In this document: positions 23,839 to 32,329 of the stretch, in pieces
How the letters are laid out: each line of letters opens with the position of its first letter
How positions within the stretch are numbered: position 1 is the stretch's first letter
From: Nostoc sp. XA010
GTDB lineage: Bacteria; Cyanobacteriota; Cyanobacteriia; Cyanobacteriales; Nostocaceae
Direction of reading: 5' to 3'
Length of the DNA stretch: 64,000 nucleotides
Assembly: GCF_020829625.1 (NCBI RefSeq)
Contig: NZ_JAIVFX010000003.1
Span: forward strand, 248,001-312,000
Notes under the pieces: model-generated
The model's input: the letters and a program-made list of their open reading frames with translations, nothing else
Databases searched by the model: none
What the model was told of the DNA's origin: nothing
Made by a program: the position numbers and the translations under genes

Positions 23839-24858
23839 CTATCTCATATTCTGCTTTTTCTCAGCTTTAGGATCGCGAGTGGCAACGGCTGCTAGTTCTG
23901 CATCCATCAGTGTGCGTCCTGTAGCGGCGAGGTAAACGTCATCGAGGCTGGGGCGAGATTGGGCTATGCCAAATATGGGCAAGCCAGCAGTATTCAGCGC
24001 TTGCTGTATGTTGATCAAAACATCGTTTTGAGGTGTCACCACCAAGTTGAGGGAATTACCTTGAGCGCTGTTGATGATCACTTCTTGCACAAACGGCAAA
24101 GGTTGCAAGAGGTTTTTAGCAATTTCTGCTTCCTCAATCGGGGAAAACTCGCGGATTCGCAAAGTGATGCGATCGCCCCCTACTTGATCTTTCAATTGTG
24201 AAGGTGTCCCAGCAGCAATTACAACGCCGCGATCTATAATTGCCACGCGATCGGCTAAAGCGTCAACCTCTTCTAAGTAATGGCTGGTAATTACAACTGT
24301 CGTCCCAGAGGCGCGTAATTTTCTTAGGAAATCCCATACCACAAAACGAGTTTCTATGTCAAGCCCTACTGTTGGCTCATCTAAGACTAAAACATCCGGT
24401 GAATGGAGTAACCCAGCAGCCAAGTCTAGGCGCTTGCGTAAACCGCCGGAATAGGTTCCTGTCTTTTTATTGGCGTATTCTTGCAAACCGAGTAAATCTA
24501 ATACAGTCTCAATGCGCTGTTTGGCTACTGCGCCTGGCAGGTGATAAAGTGCGGCTTGCAGTTGCAGCAGTTCTCTTCCAGTCAGCACCTTATCTATAGC
24601 GACTTCCTGAGCTACGTAGCCTAGTCGTTGTCTTGCCAATCTCGGATTATCTAACACAGAGATGCCAGATACTTCGATTTTGCCAGCATCCGGTGTGGTG
24701 AGTGTACATAAAGCACGCAAGGTAGTAGTTTTCCCAGCACCGTTGGGGCCAAGTAAACCAAAAATTTCTCCTGGTTCTACCTGAAAGGAAACATCTTGGA
24801 CGGCAACCACTGTACCGTAACGTTTTTGCAAATTTTGAATGAAAACGGCGGGAGCCAT
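23839..24858 (-). CDS. ABC exporter ATPase (DrrA-type)
   Basis: A 339-residue nucleotide-binding subunit. Walker A is GLLGPNGAGKTTTLRAL, the Q-loop YVAQE, the signature TYSGGLRKRLDLA, Walker B VLVLDEPTVGLD and the H-loop TSHYLEE, all intact. The ~90-residue C-terminal extension matches the DrrA (daunorubicin-resistance) class, which pairs with a separate ABC-2 permease; that permease is the next gene downstream. It provides energy for export across the cytoplasmic membrane; the cargo is unknown. Confidence 0.93.
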   Translation of the reverse strand: MAPAVFIQNLQKRYGTVVAVQDVSFQVEPGEIFGLLGPNGAGKTTTLRALCTLTTPDAGKIEVSGISVLDNPRLARQRLGYVAQEVAIDKVLTGRELLQLQAALYHLPGAVAKQRIETVLDLLGLQEYANKKTGTYSGGLRKRLDLAAGLLHSPDVLVLDEPTVGLDIETRFVVWDFLRKLRASGTTVVITSHYLEEVDALADRVAIIDRGVVIAAGTPSQLKDQVGGDRITLRIREFSPIEEAEIAKNLLQPLPFVQEVIINSAQGNSLNLVVTPQNDVLINIQQALNTAGLPIFGIAQSRPSLDDVYLAATGRTLMDAELAAVATRDPKAEKKQNMR

Positions 24859-24993
24859 GACAGCTTATCCCCAACTATACAAATCTCAATAAAGTCTATC
24901 TTTATTGTAGAAGGTAGAGAGCAAGGAAATAGCGCATGAGCGAAAATCTGTAAACAAGTTCGTATAATGCGCTATGCTGCCAAAAATTTTTAG

Positions 24994-25977
24994 TTATTCT
25001 AAACAAGTAGCTTGATTGCGGTTGTAGCGAAATAAACCAAATGCTATAGCAATTAATCCTAAACCTGGAAGATTTGCAGGCTCTGGAACCTGAGTATGAG
25101 TGGGAGGCTTAGGCGGAGTGTAGTACTTAGTTGGGACAGTTGGCACATCGCCATTAAATAGATGGTTATGAGACTCGCCATTTCCTTTCAAAGAAGCTAC
25201 TACTACATTGCCGTTAACTTGACCGTTATTGAAATTGAAATTAGCCAAAGGCGCAAGAATACTACCTTGAATGCCAATGCCACTGGCAGTTAGGTTTGTT
25301 GCTTCATAGAAGTTGTAAATTACCTTTTGTTTATCTGTACCAATGATATTAAACCCAAAGTTTTGTAGCGACACATCGTTACCGCTGATATTCACAAGGA
25401 CAGTTGAATTTGCGTCTCCCTTAATTTCAAAATAGTTTGTCTTGGAGAAAGATGAGCCTGCAAGATTAAAAACATTGAAAGCAGTACCACTGCCACTAAG
25501 GTTAATAGCACCCCAAGGTTGAACTGTTGTTTTACCAGTAGGAGTTAAGGTTGCCAAATATTCAGATAGCCCTCGCAGTTCTTTCCCTGCTTCATTGAAG
25601 TCAATGGGATTAGCCTTGCTGAGAGTTCCTTGGGGAAATCCCACATTGCTGGATACATTGGCGCTGCCTCCATAGACAGCATTACCGTGGTAAACCTGAC
25701 TGTTGCTCAGAGTTAAATTCTGTCCAGCTATTACTACGTTGCCGCTATTGCCAGAAAGTTTGCTTCCAAGTCCACCGACGAAATTTATGTTACCGCCAGC
25801 AGCAACTTTTCCTTCGATATCTGTATATTTTTGAGAGATATCTCCCAAAACAAATACATTGTAATCAGAGGCAGCACCTAACTCAACTGCATTCGCTCTT
25901 GCTGAAAAACCCAGCGCTAGAGTGACTACAATCGGGGCTGCTATTTGCACCCAAATATAATAGGTTTTTGATTTCAT
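24994..25977 (-). CDS. Choice-of-anchor-A family protein with PEP-CTERM tail
   Basis: A 327-residue secreted protein. A signal peptide (YYIWVQIAAPIVVTLALGFS, cleavage near ARANA) is followed by LGAASDYNVFVLGDISQKYT, the start of the choice-of-anchor A domain (TIGR04215), with GKVAAGGNINFVGG. The C-terminus is a PEP-CTERM sorting signal: VPEPANLPGLGLIAIAFGLF followed by RYNRN. Such proteins are thought to be processed by an exosortase and displayed or released with exopolysaccharide. An exosortase gene is not in this window. Confidence 0.88.
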   Translation of the reverse strand: MKSKTYYIWVQIAAPIVVTLALGFSARANAVELGAASDYNVFVLGDISQKYTDIEGKVAAGGNINFVGGLGSKLSGNSGNVVIAGQNLTLSNSQVYHGNAVYGGSANVSSNVGFPQGTLSKANPIDFNEAGKELRGLSEYLATLTPTGKTTVQPWGAINLSGSGTAFNVFNLAGSSFSKTNYFEIKGDANSTVLVNISGNDVSLQNFGFNIIGTDKQKVIYNFYEATNLTASGIGIQGSILAPLANFNFNNGQVNGNVVVASLKGNGESHNHLFNGDVPTVPTKYYTPPKPPTHTQVPEPANLPGLGLIAIAFGLFRYNRNQATCLE

Positions 25978-26134
25978 CTTCTAGTTTCGGAATCATCAAG
26001 ATGATCCTATGGGTATAAATCAAAGATTGCACTAGTCTACTAGCTATGTTTATTGAAGTTTCACATTAGTATAACTACTGTATGTTTGACTTTATCAATT
26101 AAACTTTGAGGAAGAGGAATCAGTAGCTATAAGG

Positions 26135-27616
26135 TTATTTCACAACTTTCAAAGTTTTGAGGCTAATGTCATTGCAACCGCTAATAAATCCACCCATAGT
26201 CTGGATTTGTTGTAGATATTCAAGGACTGATTGGGTGATGACTTCTCCCGGCATTAACACAGGAATTCCTGGGGGATAGGGACAGACGATTTCAGCACAG
26301 ATGCGTTTATTGGTTTGTGTCAAAGGTAGTATTTCACTGACAGCAAAAAAAGCTTCACGGGGAGAAAGTTGTAGAGCATAATCTAGTGTTCTGTTTAGAT
26401 TTAGCCAGACCTGGTTTTTAACAGTCAAGTTGCTTCGGTAATATTGTTTGGCGAGGGTGATAAAACCTTGCACTAATTGTTCAATATCGGCTGGGGTGTT
26501 GCCCAAACTAATGATAAAGGTGAGATGTTGCAGCGAGGCAAATTCAGCAGTAACAGCTAATTTTTCATCAAGAATTTCCTCTGCTTCAAATCCGGTTAAA
26601 CCTAAACCAGAAACAGTGACAGTTAGTCGCGTTTCGTCTAAAGCTAGAAAGCCGGGAGATCCCCCTAACCCCTCTTGATAAGCAGGAATCTGTAAAATAG
26701 ATAATTCAGGAATTTGACTAATTCTTGTTCTAGCTTCATCTGCTAGTTGCAAAGTGCGAGACATCAGCATTTTTCCGTGGAGTGCCATTTGCTGACGCGC
26801 TGCATCTAAAGAAGCTAAAAGTAAATAACTAGGACTAGTAGATTGTACGAGTTGCAAAGCTTTACTGATGCGATCGCAATCTATCCTGTTACCTTGGATG
26901 TGCAGCATTGATGCTTGTGTCATTGCACCAAGTACTTTGTGGATGGATTGTACAGTCAAATCAGCACCTGCGGCTAAGGCTGAAGTGGGTAATTTGGGAT
27001 GAAAGGCAAAGTGGGCGCCGTGTGCTTCATCTACGAGTAGAGGGATATTGTATTGATGTGTGATGTTGGCGATCGCACTCAAATTTCCACAAACGCCGTA
27101 ATATGTTGGGTAAACTGTCAACACTGCTTTAGCGTCTGGATGTTGTTGGAGTGCAAATTCTACGGCGTTGGGTGTGATGCTGTGGGCAATATCTAAAACT
27201 GGATCGTATTCAGGATTAAGAAAAATTGGTATTGCACCAGAAAGAATTAAACCAGCGATCGCAGATGAATGGACATTGCGAGGCAGAATGATTTTATCGC
27301 CTGTGCCACAGGTAGCAAGAATTGCCGCTTCAATCCCACAGGTAGAACCATTGATAAGGAACCATGTTTGTGAAGCGCCAAAAGCTGCTGCTGCTAGTTG
27401 TTGTGCTTCTTGAATAACGCCTTGGGGTGCAAAGAGATTATCTAAATCTGCTAATTCGGTTAAATCAGCGCGAAAGACGGCTTTACCAAGTAAATCAACT
27501 AAGGATTGAGAAATGCCCTCACCTTGTTTATGTCCTGGGGTGTAAAAAGGCGTATGTGGTCTTGCTGCATTGGCTTTTAAGGCATCTAATAAGGGTGTTT
27601 GGTTTTGATTGAGCAT
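26135..27616 (-). CDS. Orn/Lys/Arg decarboxylase-family PLP enzyme
   Basis: A 493-residue fold-type I PLP enzyme of the Orn/Lys/Arg decarboxylase major domain (PF01276). HTPFYTPGHKQGEG at residues 21-34 is the family N-terminal signature. D196 and H199 (LLVDEAHGAHF) contact the cofactor, and K227 in TVQSIHKVLGAMTQ forms the Schiff base. It lacks the N-terminal wing domain of the large E. coli enzymes, as is usual for the shorter Gram-positive/cyanobacterial type. The substrate (arginine, lysine or ornithine) cannot be decided by eye. The start ATG is at 27616. Confidence 0.9.
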   Translation of the reverse strand: MLNQNQTPLLDALKANAARPHTPFYTPGHKQGEGISQSLVDLLGKAVFRADLTELADLDNLFAPQGVIQEAQQLAAAAFGASQTWFLINGSTCGIEAAILATCGTGDKIILPRNVHSSAIAGLILSGAIPIFLNPEYDPVLDIAHSITPNAVEFALQQHPDAKAVLTVYPTYYGVCGNLSAIANITHQYNIPLLVDEAHGAHFAFHPKLPTSALAAGADLTVQSIHKVLGAMTQASMLHIQGNRIDCDRISKALQLVQSTSPSYLLLASLDAARQQMALHGKMLMSRTLQLADEARTRISQIPELSILQIPAYQEGLGGSPGFLALDETRLTVTVSGLGLTGFEAEEILDEKLAVTAEFASLQHLTFIISLGNTPADIEQLVQGFITLAKQYYRSNLTVKNQVWLNLNRTLDYALQLSPREAFFAVSEILPLTQTNKRICAEIVCPYPPGIPVLMPGEVITQSVLEYLQQIQTMGGFISGCNDISLKTLKVVK

Positions 27617-27676
27617 TTAAAAGAAACAAACCGTTAATGATAAAATTTAAAGTCTGTTAGGGCATATTCATAGACT

Positions 27677-28021
27677 ATGAAATTACCCAACGGCGAGCAA
27701 GCAGAGATTTCTATGCAAAAGCTCATAGGTTATTGTCTAAACCCAGAACATCCGAGTGGGAAACATAAAGCTAGAGTTTTCGCATCAATTCTAGGAATCA
27801 CACTAGAAAACGCCGATGTTTTGCGTGAACTTATTCAAACAGCAGCAGTTGCGGGTGAAGTTGTTCAGCAAAGTACTACACAATTTGGTCAACAATTTAA
27901 GGTAGATTGGATAGTACCTGATACAGACGGAATCAGACTGCGGACAATCTGGGAAACTACCGCTAATAATCTTTATCCACGTTTGATTACTGCATTTCTG
28001 AAGTTAAATGAAAAAAGTTAA
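27677..28021 (+). CDS. DUF6883-type protein
   Basis: A 114-residue protein: LPNGEQAEISMQKLIGYCLN, PEHPSGKHKARVFASILG and QQFKVDWIVPDTDGIRLRTI with WETT. This fits DUF6883, a small domain also found at the C-termini of large secreted toxin-like proteins; that link is from memory. The conserved HP.GKHKARVF and W.....D..R..T.W pattern suggests a compact enzyme or nuclease-like fold, but no function is proven. It overlaps the next gene by 14 bp, which indicates translational coupling. Confidence 0.75.
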   Translation: MKLPNGEQAEISMQKLIGYCLNPEHPSGKHKARVFASILGITLENADVLRELIQTAAVAGEVVQQSTTQFGQQFKVDWIVPDTDGIRLRTIWETTANNLYPRLITAFLKLNEKS

Positions 28022-28268
28022 ACTTTTGGATACTATTGCTACACTCAAGCCTATTCCCATTGAGAGATTACAACTAATAGAAGAAGATTATACTTCTATC
28101 GAAAGCTTACCTAGTGGGCAAGTTGGAACAATTGTAGAAGTGTATGAGCAAGAAGAAGAATATCATTATTTAGTCGAGTTTGCTGATACCCAAGGTTGTG
28201 AATATGCAATGGCAACTTTGAGAGCAGATGAAATTTTAGTTTTACATTATGATTTGGCAATTGCTTAA
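28008..28268 (+). CDS. DUF4926-type protein
   Basis: An 86-residue protein whose ATG lies inside the end of the DUF6883 gene (overlap 28008-28021). It has LPSGQVGTIVEVYEQEEEYH and YLVEFADTQGCEYAMATLRA, the SH3/KOW-like pattern of DUF4926. DUF6883/DUF4926 pairs recur in cyanobacteria. The tight overlap and small size resemble a toxin-antitoxin or effector-immunity pair, but which member would be toxic, if either, is not evident. Confidence 0.8.
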   Translation: MKKVKLLDTIATLKPIPIERLQLIEEDYTSIESLPSGQVGTIVEVYEQEEEYHYLVEFADTQGCEYAMATLRADEILVLHYDLAIA

Positions 28269-28332
28269 ATTTAAATTTTTACCAAAATGCTATGCTTGCG
28301 TTAAAATCCGTAAGTCCTGTGTAGCTGACTAG

Positions 28333-29040
28333 ATGAGACCTTATCATCAAATCCCAATTTTCGAGTGTGGTGAACCGCTAATAGAGATTCCTTTAGAATT
28401 GTTTGCGGTGGAATCTCCCCATCCTTATGAAAAATTAGGTGCGCCTTATGGCGATCGCTCTCCCTATTATCTCCGTCAAAGCGTTATTGAAAATTTGCTC
28501 CAAGCGCAAAATTATCTTCAACTGTTGCATTCAAACTGGCGTATCCAAATTTTTGATGCTTATCGCCCAGTAGCAGTCCAGCAGTTTATGGTAGATTACA
28601 GCTTCGCCCAAGCAGTGCAGGACAGGGGACTGACTCAGGTGGAGTTATTACCAAACCAACGCCAAGAGATTTGGGAAGCAGTTTATGCAATTTGGGCTGT
28701 ACCAAGTTTGGATGAAAAAACTCCGCCTCCTCACAGTACTGGTGCGGCGGTGGATGTGACGCTGGTAGATGATGCTGGGCAAATAGTGAATATGGGTTCG
28801 CCAATTGATGAAATGTCAGAGCGATCGCACCCAGATTATTATGCTAATAGCGATCGCCCAGAAGCCCAAAAGTATCATGCTTACCGTCAGCTATTGCAAG
28901 ATGTAATGTTAAAAGCCGGTTTTCAACGCAATCCTAGAGAATGGTGGCATTTTTCTATTGGCGATCAAATGTGGGCTTGGCTGAATAATCAATCTAATCC
29001 AGCCAATCCTGTCAAAGCACGTTATGGGCGTCTTACATAA
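28333..29040 (+). CDS. D-alanyl-D-alanine dipeptidase-like peptidase (VanX/DdpX, M15D)
   Basis: A 235-residue zinc peptidase of family M15D. IQIFDAYRPVAVQQ contains the family Arg, PPPHSTGAAVDVTLVD supplies the zinc ligands His and Asp (HxxxxxxD), and REWWHFSIGDQMWAW supplies the catalytic Glu and third zinc ligand His. All active-site residues are present. Such enzymes cleave D-Ala-D-Ala dipeptides, probably in cell-wall recycling here, as no vancomycin-resistance genes are nearby. It has its own leader, 64 bp after the DUF4926 gene. Confidence 0.9.
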   Translation: MRPYHQIPIFECGEPLIEIPLELFAVESPHPYEKLGAPYGDRSPYYLRQSVIENLLQAQNYLQLLHSNWRIQIFDAYRPVAVQQFMVDYSFAQAVQDRGLTQVELLPNQRQEIWEAVYAIWAVPSLDEKTPPPHSTGAAVDVTLVDDAGQIVNMGSPIDEMSERSHPDYYANSDRPEAQKYHAYRQLLQDVMLKAGFQRNPREWWHFSIGDQMWAWLNNQSNPANPVKARYGRLT

Positions 29041-29222
29041 ATGTGGGCAGAAGAATTTTAGATTTTGGATTTTGAATTTTGAATTGAACAATCTAATGCT
29101 ATTACCAGAAACTCTTTGACAATCCAAAATCTCAAACTAGTACGCCACGGTGCAAATAGAGCGACCATTTTAAATCCCTAAAGAGCTTATTTCATAATAC
29201 TTTTGACTTCCGCCCTGCGGTA

Positions 29223-29696
29223 CTATGCATCTTGAGGATTTAACTCTTTTAACTCATCGGTAGTGTAAGTACCAATAGGAGTCCAAATTAAATAGGGAAG
29301 GAGTAACAGCGCCGCCATTGGAGAAATCGGCAAAAGGCAGATTGCCAGGACAACACCTGAAATCAAACCGATTAGCCCAAGGATTTCACCAACTTTGAGA
29401 CTACGGAACCTCAACATTGCAGGTATGTAGGCGACGGTGATAATTTCCACCAAGAGGTACAAAGCCATTAGTAGCCAAGTAATTATGCCTCCTGGATTTT
29501 TTTCCCAGACAACATAAGCTGAAGCTGCACCGCAAATAAAAATCACAGTCCAGATAACCGGAATGAGCGGCTCAAAAACTAGCCAACGAGGGCGACTTAA
29601 CTTTGCAAACCATTTAACATCACGCGGCGTGATCAAGAAACTACCAAGGGCGACGAAGAAAGTTACAGCCCCAATTATTATCCAAGATGGAATCAT
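29223..29696 (-). CDS. TspO/MBR-family membrane protein (copy 1)
   Basis: A 157-residue membrane protein with five predicted helices and the TspO (tryptophan-rich sensory protein, PF03073) pattern: KWFAKLSRPRWLVFEPLIPV, IWTVIFICGAASAYVVWEK and YLIWTPIGTYTTDELKELN. It belongs to a divergent cyanobacterial subgroup and not to the classic porphyrin-binding group, so ligand binding is uncertain. It is a tandem paralogue of the gene at 29880-30353, and the similarity continues past the stop codon. Confidence 0.82.
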   Translation of the reverse strand: MIPSWIIIGAVTFFVALGSFLITPRDVKWFAKLSRPRWLVFEPLIPVIWTVIFICGAASAYVVWEKNPGGIITWLLMALYLLVEIITVAYIPAMLRFRSLKVGEILGLIGLISGVVLAICLLPISPMAALLLLPYLIWTPIGTYTTDELKELNPQDA

Positions 29697-29879
29697 AATG
29701 CACTCTCGCTTGTGTATTTTGTCAAGTCATACACTGCAAGTCTGACAATTTAGGCTATATGTTGAATCATTCCCTGGTGCGAATCTTAGACCAATCTAAA
29801 AAGAATTGTGACCGATGTATTCACAAAATCCAGATACAGAAAACAATTCCATAATACTTTTAACTTCCGCCCTGCGGTA

Positions 29880-30353
29880 CTAGGCATCTTGAGGATTGAG
29901 ACTGATCATCTTCCAAGTGGTATAAGTACCAATGGGACTCCACAGCAAATAAGGAACTAGTAATAGTGCTGCCCAGCCAGAAATATTTAAAACTGCAAGT
30001 ATCAATAAAGCAGAAATGATAAAACCTGTGCCACCAAGAATTGTACCGACTTTCAGGCTGCGAAGCTTAAACATTACAGGTGTATAGGCAATGGTTACAA
30101 TTTCTAAAAGCAAGTATAAACCCATGATTAGCCAGGTTGAAGTGCTTCCTGGATCTTTTTCCCAGATAATATAAGCTGACCAAGCACCGCAAATAAATAT
30201 TACAGTCCAGATAATAGGAATCGCACCCTCAAAAGTTAGCCATCTCGGCCGTCGTAAGCGCTTGAACCATTGGCGATCGCTAGGTGTAATTACGTTAGCT
30301 GCTAAGGCAACTAAGAAAGCGACACCCCCAATCACCATCCAAGATTTAATCAT
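29880..30353 (-). CDS. TspO/MBR-family membrane protein (copy 2)
   Basis: A 157-residue protein collinear with copy 1 throughout: QWFKRLRRPRWLTFEGAIPI, IWTVIFICGAWSAYIIWEKD and YLLWSPIGTYTTWKMISLNP, ending in the same NPQDA. Five hydrophobic helices are visible. The two genes are in the same orientation, 183 bp apart, and the ~45 bp after each stop codon are nearly identical (CTTCCGCCCTGCGGTACTA), which points to tandem duplication of the gene with its 3' flank. Residue identity has drifted considerably, so the duplication is not recent or the copies diverged in role. Confidence 0.82.
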   Translation of the reverse strand: MIKSWMVIGGVAFLVALAANVITPSDRQWFKRLRRPRWLTFEGAIPIIWTVIFICGAWSAYIIWEKDPGSTSTWLIMGLYLLLEIVTIAYTPVMFKLRSLKVGTILGGTGFIISALLILAVLNISGWAALLLVPYLLWSPIGTYTTWKMISLNPQDA

Positions 30354-30681
30354 GGCCGTTATCCTTTACAAGCGCTATCTATCGCTTAATATCACTTTTT
30401 ATAGTGTGATTTTGTCAATTTAGTTGCTAATTACTCATCACCCCTGAGTTTGAAACCTTCACATCGTTTGGCAGGATTTTAAATTATGGGCATTGAGAAT
30501 TGGGCACTTGTACCGAGCGAAGTTGAAGTATTGGGCATTGGTTATTTCTCCCCCTGCCTCCCCTGCTCCCTCATCCTCCACTCCCCACGAAATTATGTCT
30601 AAGGATGGGGGTATAGGGCGAACCGTGGAAATATTCTTGATAATAGGGGAATAAGGCAATTAGGTTTAATGGTAATTTATT

Positions 30682-31251
30682 ATGCAAACTAAATCAGAAA
30701 CGCGTTCGCAAGCATCAGAAACTCGAGGAATTGGTAATACTATTCGGCTCACAGGCTGGATTGGTTTCTGGATACAATTGGGGCTTGCAATGGTTTCTAG
30801 TTTAGCTTTGTTATTTGCCTTGACTGGCCGTAGCTTTGCGGAACAACCGAATGCCGGTCTTGGGGTAGGTATATTTTGGGCTGTGTGCGGTGTTGTAGTT
30901 TTGTTGTTCTCTGTCTATTGGGATTTCCGTTACACTCGCATAGGCAAAAGTCTAGAAAATCTTAATCCAGCGTTGCATCTCAGTAAAGCAGATACAACTA
31001 AAATCATCCGATTGGGAATAATTGCAGGTTTGGTGGGAATATTATTAACTCTTTTGGGTGCTGGATCAACTGTGTTAGTGCTAGTGGCAAAATCTATTTC
31101 TCAACCTCCAGGAGTGGCAATCACTGACCCCTACAAGATTATTCGGGCGCTGGATGTTTTTGTGGCTGTGGCAAACATCAACGGGATTGCTGCTCACTTT
31201 GTGGGTACTATCGCTTCATTATGGTTACTAGAGCGAGTGCATCAACACTAA
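30682..31251 (+). CDS. DUF3611-family membrane protein
   Basis: A 189-residue protein with four transmembrane segments: GFWIQLGLAMVSSLALLFAL, GVGIFWAVCGVVVLLFSVYW, LGIIAGLVGILLTLLGAGST and the C-terminal INGIAAHFVGTIASLWLLER. The RIGKSLENLNPALHLSKADT loop and the layout match DUF3611, which is found in cyanobacteria and plastid-bearing plants; its role is unknown, probably in the thylakoid or plasma membrane. The gene stands alone. Confidence 0.87.
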   Translation: MQTKSETRSQASETRGIGNTIRLTGWIGFWIQLGLAMVSSLALLFALTGRSFAEQPNAGLGVGIFWAVCGVVVLLFSVYWDFRYTRIGKSLENLNPALHLSKADTTKIIRLGIIAGLVGILLTLLGAGSTVLVLVAKSISQPPGVAITDPYKIIRALDVFVAVANINGIAAHFVGTIASLWLLERVHQH

Positions 31252-31562
31252 TAGTTAGTGCAAGGTGGAAGTCAAAAGGAGCCACTGCGCCCTAGTGCCT
31301 CTGCCGACTTGTACCTCTATGGGGAAGCAATCTAGACTCTTAGGCAGGGTAACAACTGGCTCTCAAAAGTCAAAAGGTTTTAATGAGTATTAAAATTTTG
31401 CTGATGAATCTTTGCAATTTCCCTTGTCTTTAGGTTAGTTGTAATTATTCTTATTTTTACCTAAAGATTCAGTTTCAAGGTAGTTTCTTACTACTTATGA
31501 CAGTTACTTCAAATCATCCTGATGAGTGAAAGTATATATACTTAATAACTGAGGTTCAAAGC
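31252..31562. other. Intergenic region without recognisable features
   Basis: A 311-bp spacer. Short repeat fragments occur near 31,300; no gene, strong hairpin or operator is seen. Confidence 0.5.
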
Positions 31563-31802
31563 ATGGACTCAACAGGTAAGGTTCAAACTGGGGACTCGTC
31601 CTGGTCTCTTCCACTGCCGTTGAAAGAGTATGCAATGAGCCGAGTAACTGTCTACTTTTATAGCGACAGATGGGTTCCGATTAAATATTGTTCTTTGGGA
31701 AAGGCAATTTTGCTTCACCAGAAGGCAAACCTAGAAGGCAAGGAAATTTTATTATTTCCTGTTAATCTAGACCCTAATCAACTCTCAAACTCTTTTAACT
31801 AA
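31563..31802 (+). CDS. Small hypothetical protein (79 aa)
   Basis: A 79-residue frame with LKEYAMSRVTVYFYSDRWVP, IKYCSLGKAILLHQKANLEG and KEILLFPVNLDPNQLSNSF. The composition is protein-like, with alternating strands. An internal ATG at 31635 (MSRVTVYFYSD) is an alternative start. I do not recognise the family and there is no co-oriented partner nearby. Confidence 0.5.
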   Translation: MDSTGKVQTGDSSWSLPLPLKEYAMSRVTVYFYSDRWVPIKYCSLGKAILLHQKANLEGKEILLFPVNLDPNQLSNSFN

Positions 31803-31953
31803 AATGCATTGAGTAGACCGTTTTTCTAATATTTTAGCAAAAAATGAATTGGCTATAGAGGCGTACCTAAATAAGTAGTACGCCTTTATCTATAAATGGG
31901 AGAGAGTGAACTAGTCCACCTATAGACGGAGGTAGTCCTAATTAATCAGAAAT

Positions 31954-32040
31954 AGCCAAGAGAAATCTACAGTTCTATTGGTCTGACATTCCCTCGTCTT
32001 GTCAGGAGTCCTGATTCCCAAGACCTAATTCTTCTTGGCT
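31954..32040. other. Nested inverted repeats, possible structured RNA
   Basis: Three pairs are nested: AGCCAAGA (31954-31961) with TCTTGGCT (32033-32040); GTCTTG (31996-32001) with CAAGAC (32019-32024); TCAGGA (32002-32007) with TCCTGA (32009-32014). The inner two make a 12-bp hairpin with a 4-base bulge, flanked by the outer stem. It could be a structured RNA, a terminator of the small upstream gene or a mobile fold-back element. Confidence 0.4.
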
Positions 32041-32061
32041 CTGGGGGAGAAATCAATTCAA

Positions 32062-32150
32062 AATGACGTTCACGTACTCGCTCTAAGCGTACTCCTAGGT
32101 CGAACCCAGCTACGTGCAGCGTCTGGTAGAGAAGGCTTTACGCTACGGTA
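32062..32150. repeat. Dispersed GC-rich repeat
   Basis: CTCGCTCTAAGCGTACTCCT and GCGTCTGGTAGAGAAGGCTT are shared with the repeat at 46055-46200. Confidence 0.65.
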
Positions 32151-32329
32151 ATAAAATTCAAAATTAAAGAACTTTGTTCTTCACCAATAACTGCCCCCTA
32201 CTCCCTTTATTCTCCTGTGATTAGGCTTAGATTTGCATCTTTTTCAAGAATCGCAAATCTTGTGGTTTAATGCAGTATTATGCCATAATTCGATTTTATA
32301 ATTTTGAACTTTATAACTGTAAATTACTT

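Larger units (their letters stand above)
31803..32329. other. Structured, repeat-containing spacer upstream of murF
   Basis: This 527-bp spacer holds a nested inverted-repeat structure (31954-32040) and a dispersed GC-rich repeat (32062-32150). No gene is seen. Confidence 0.55.

Noticed and set aside
28333..29040. Vancomycin-resistance gene
   Set aside because: A VanX-like dipeptidase alone, without vanH, vanA or regulators, is more likely part of wall recycling.
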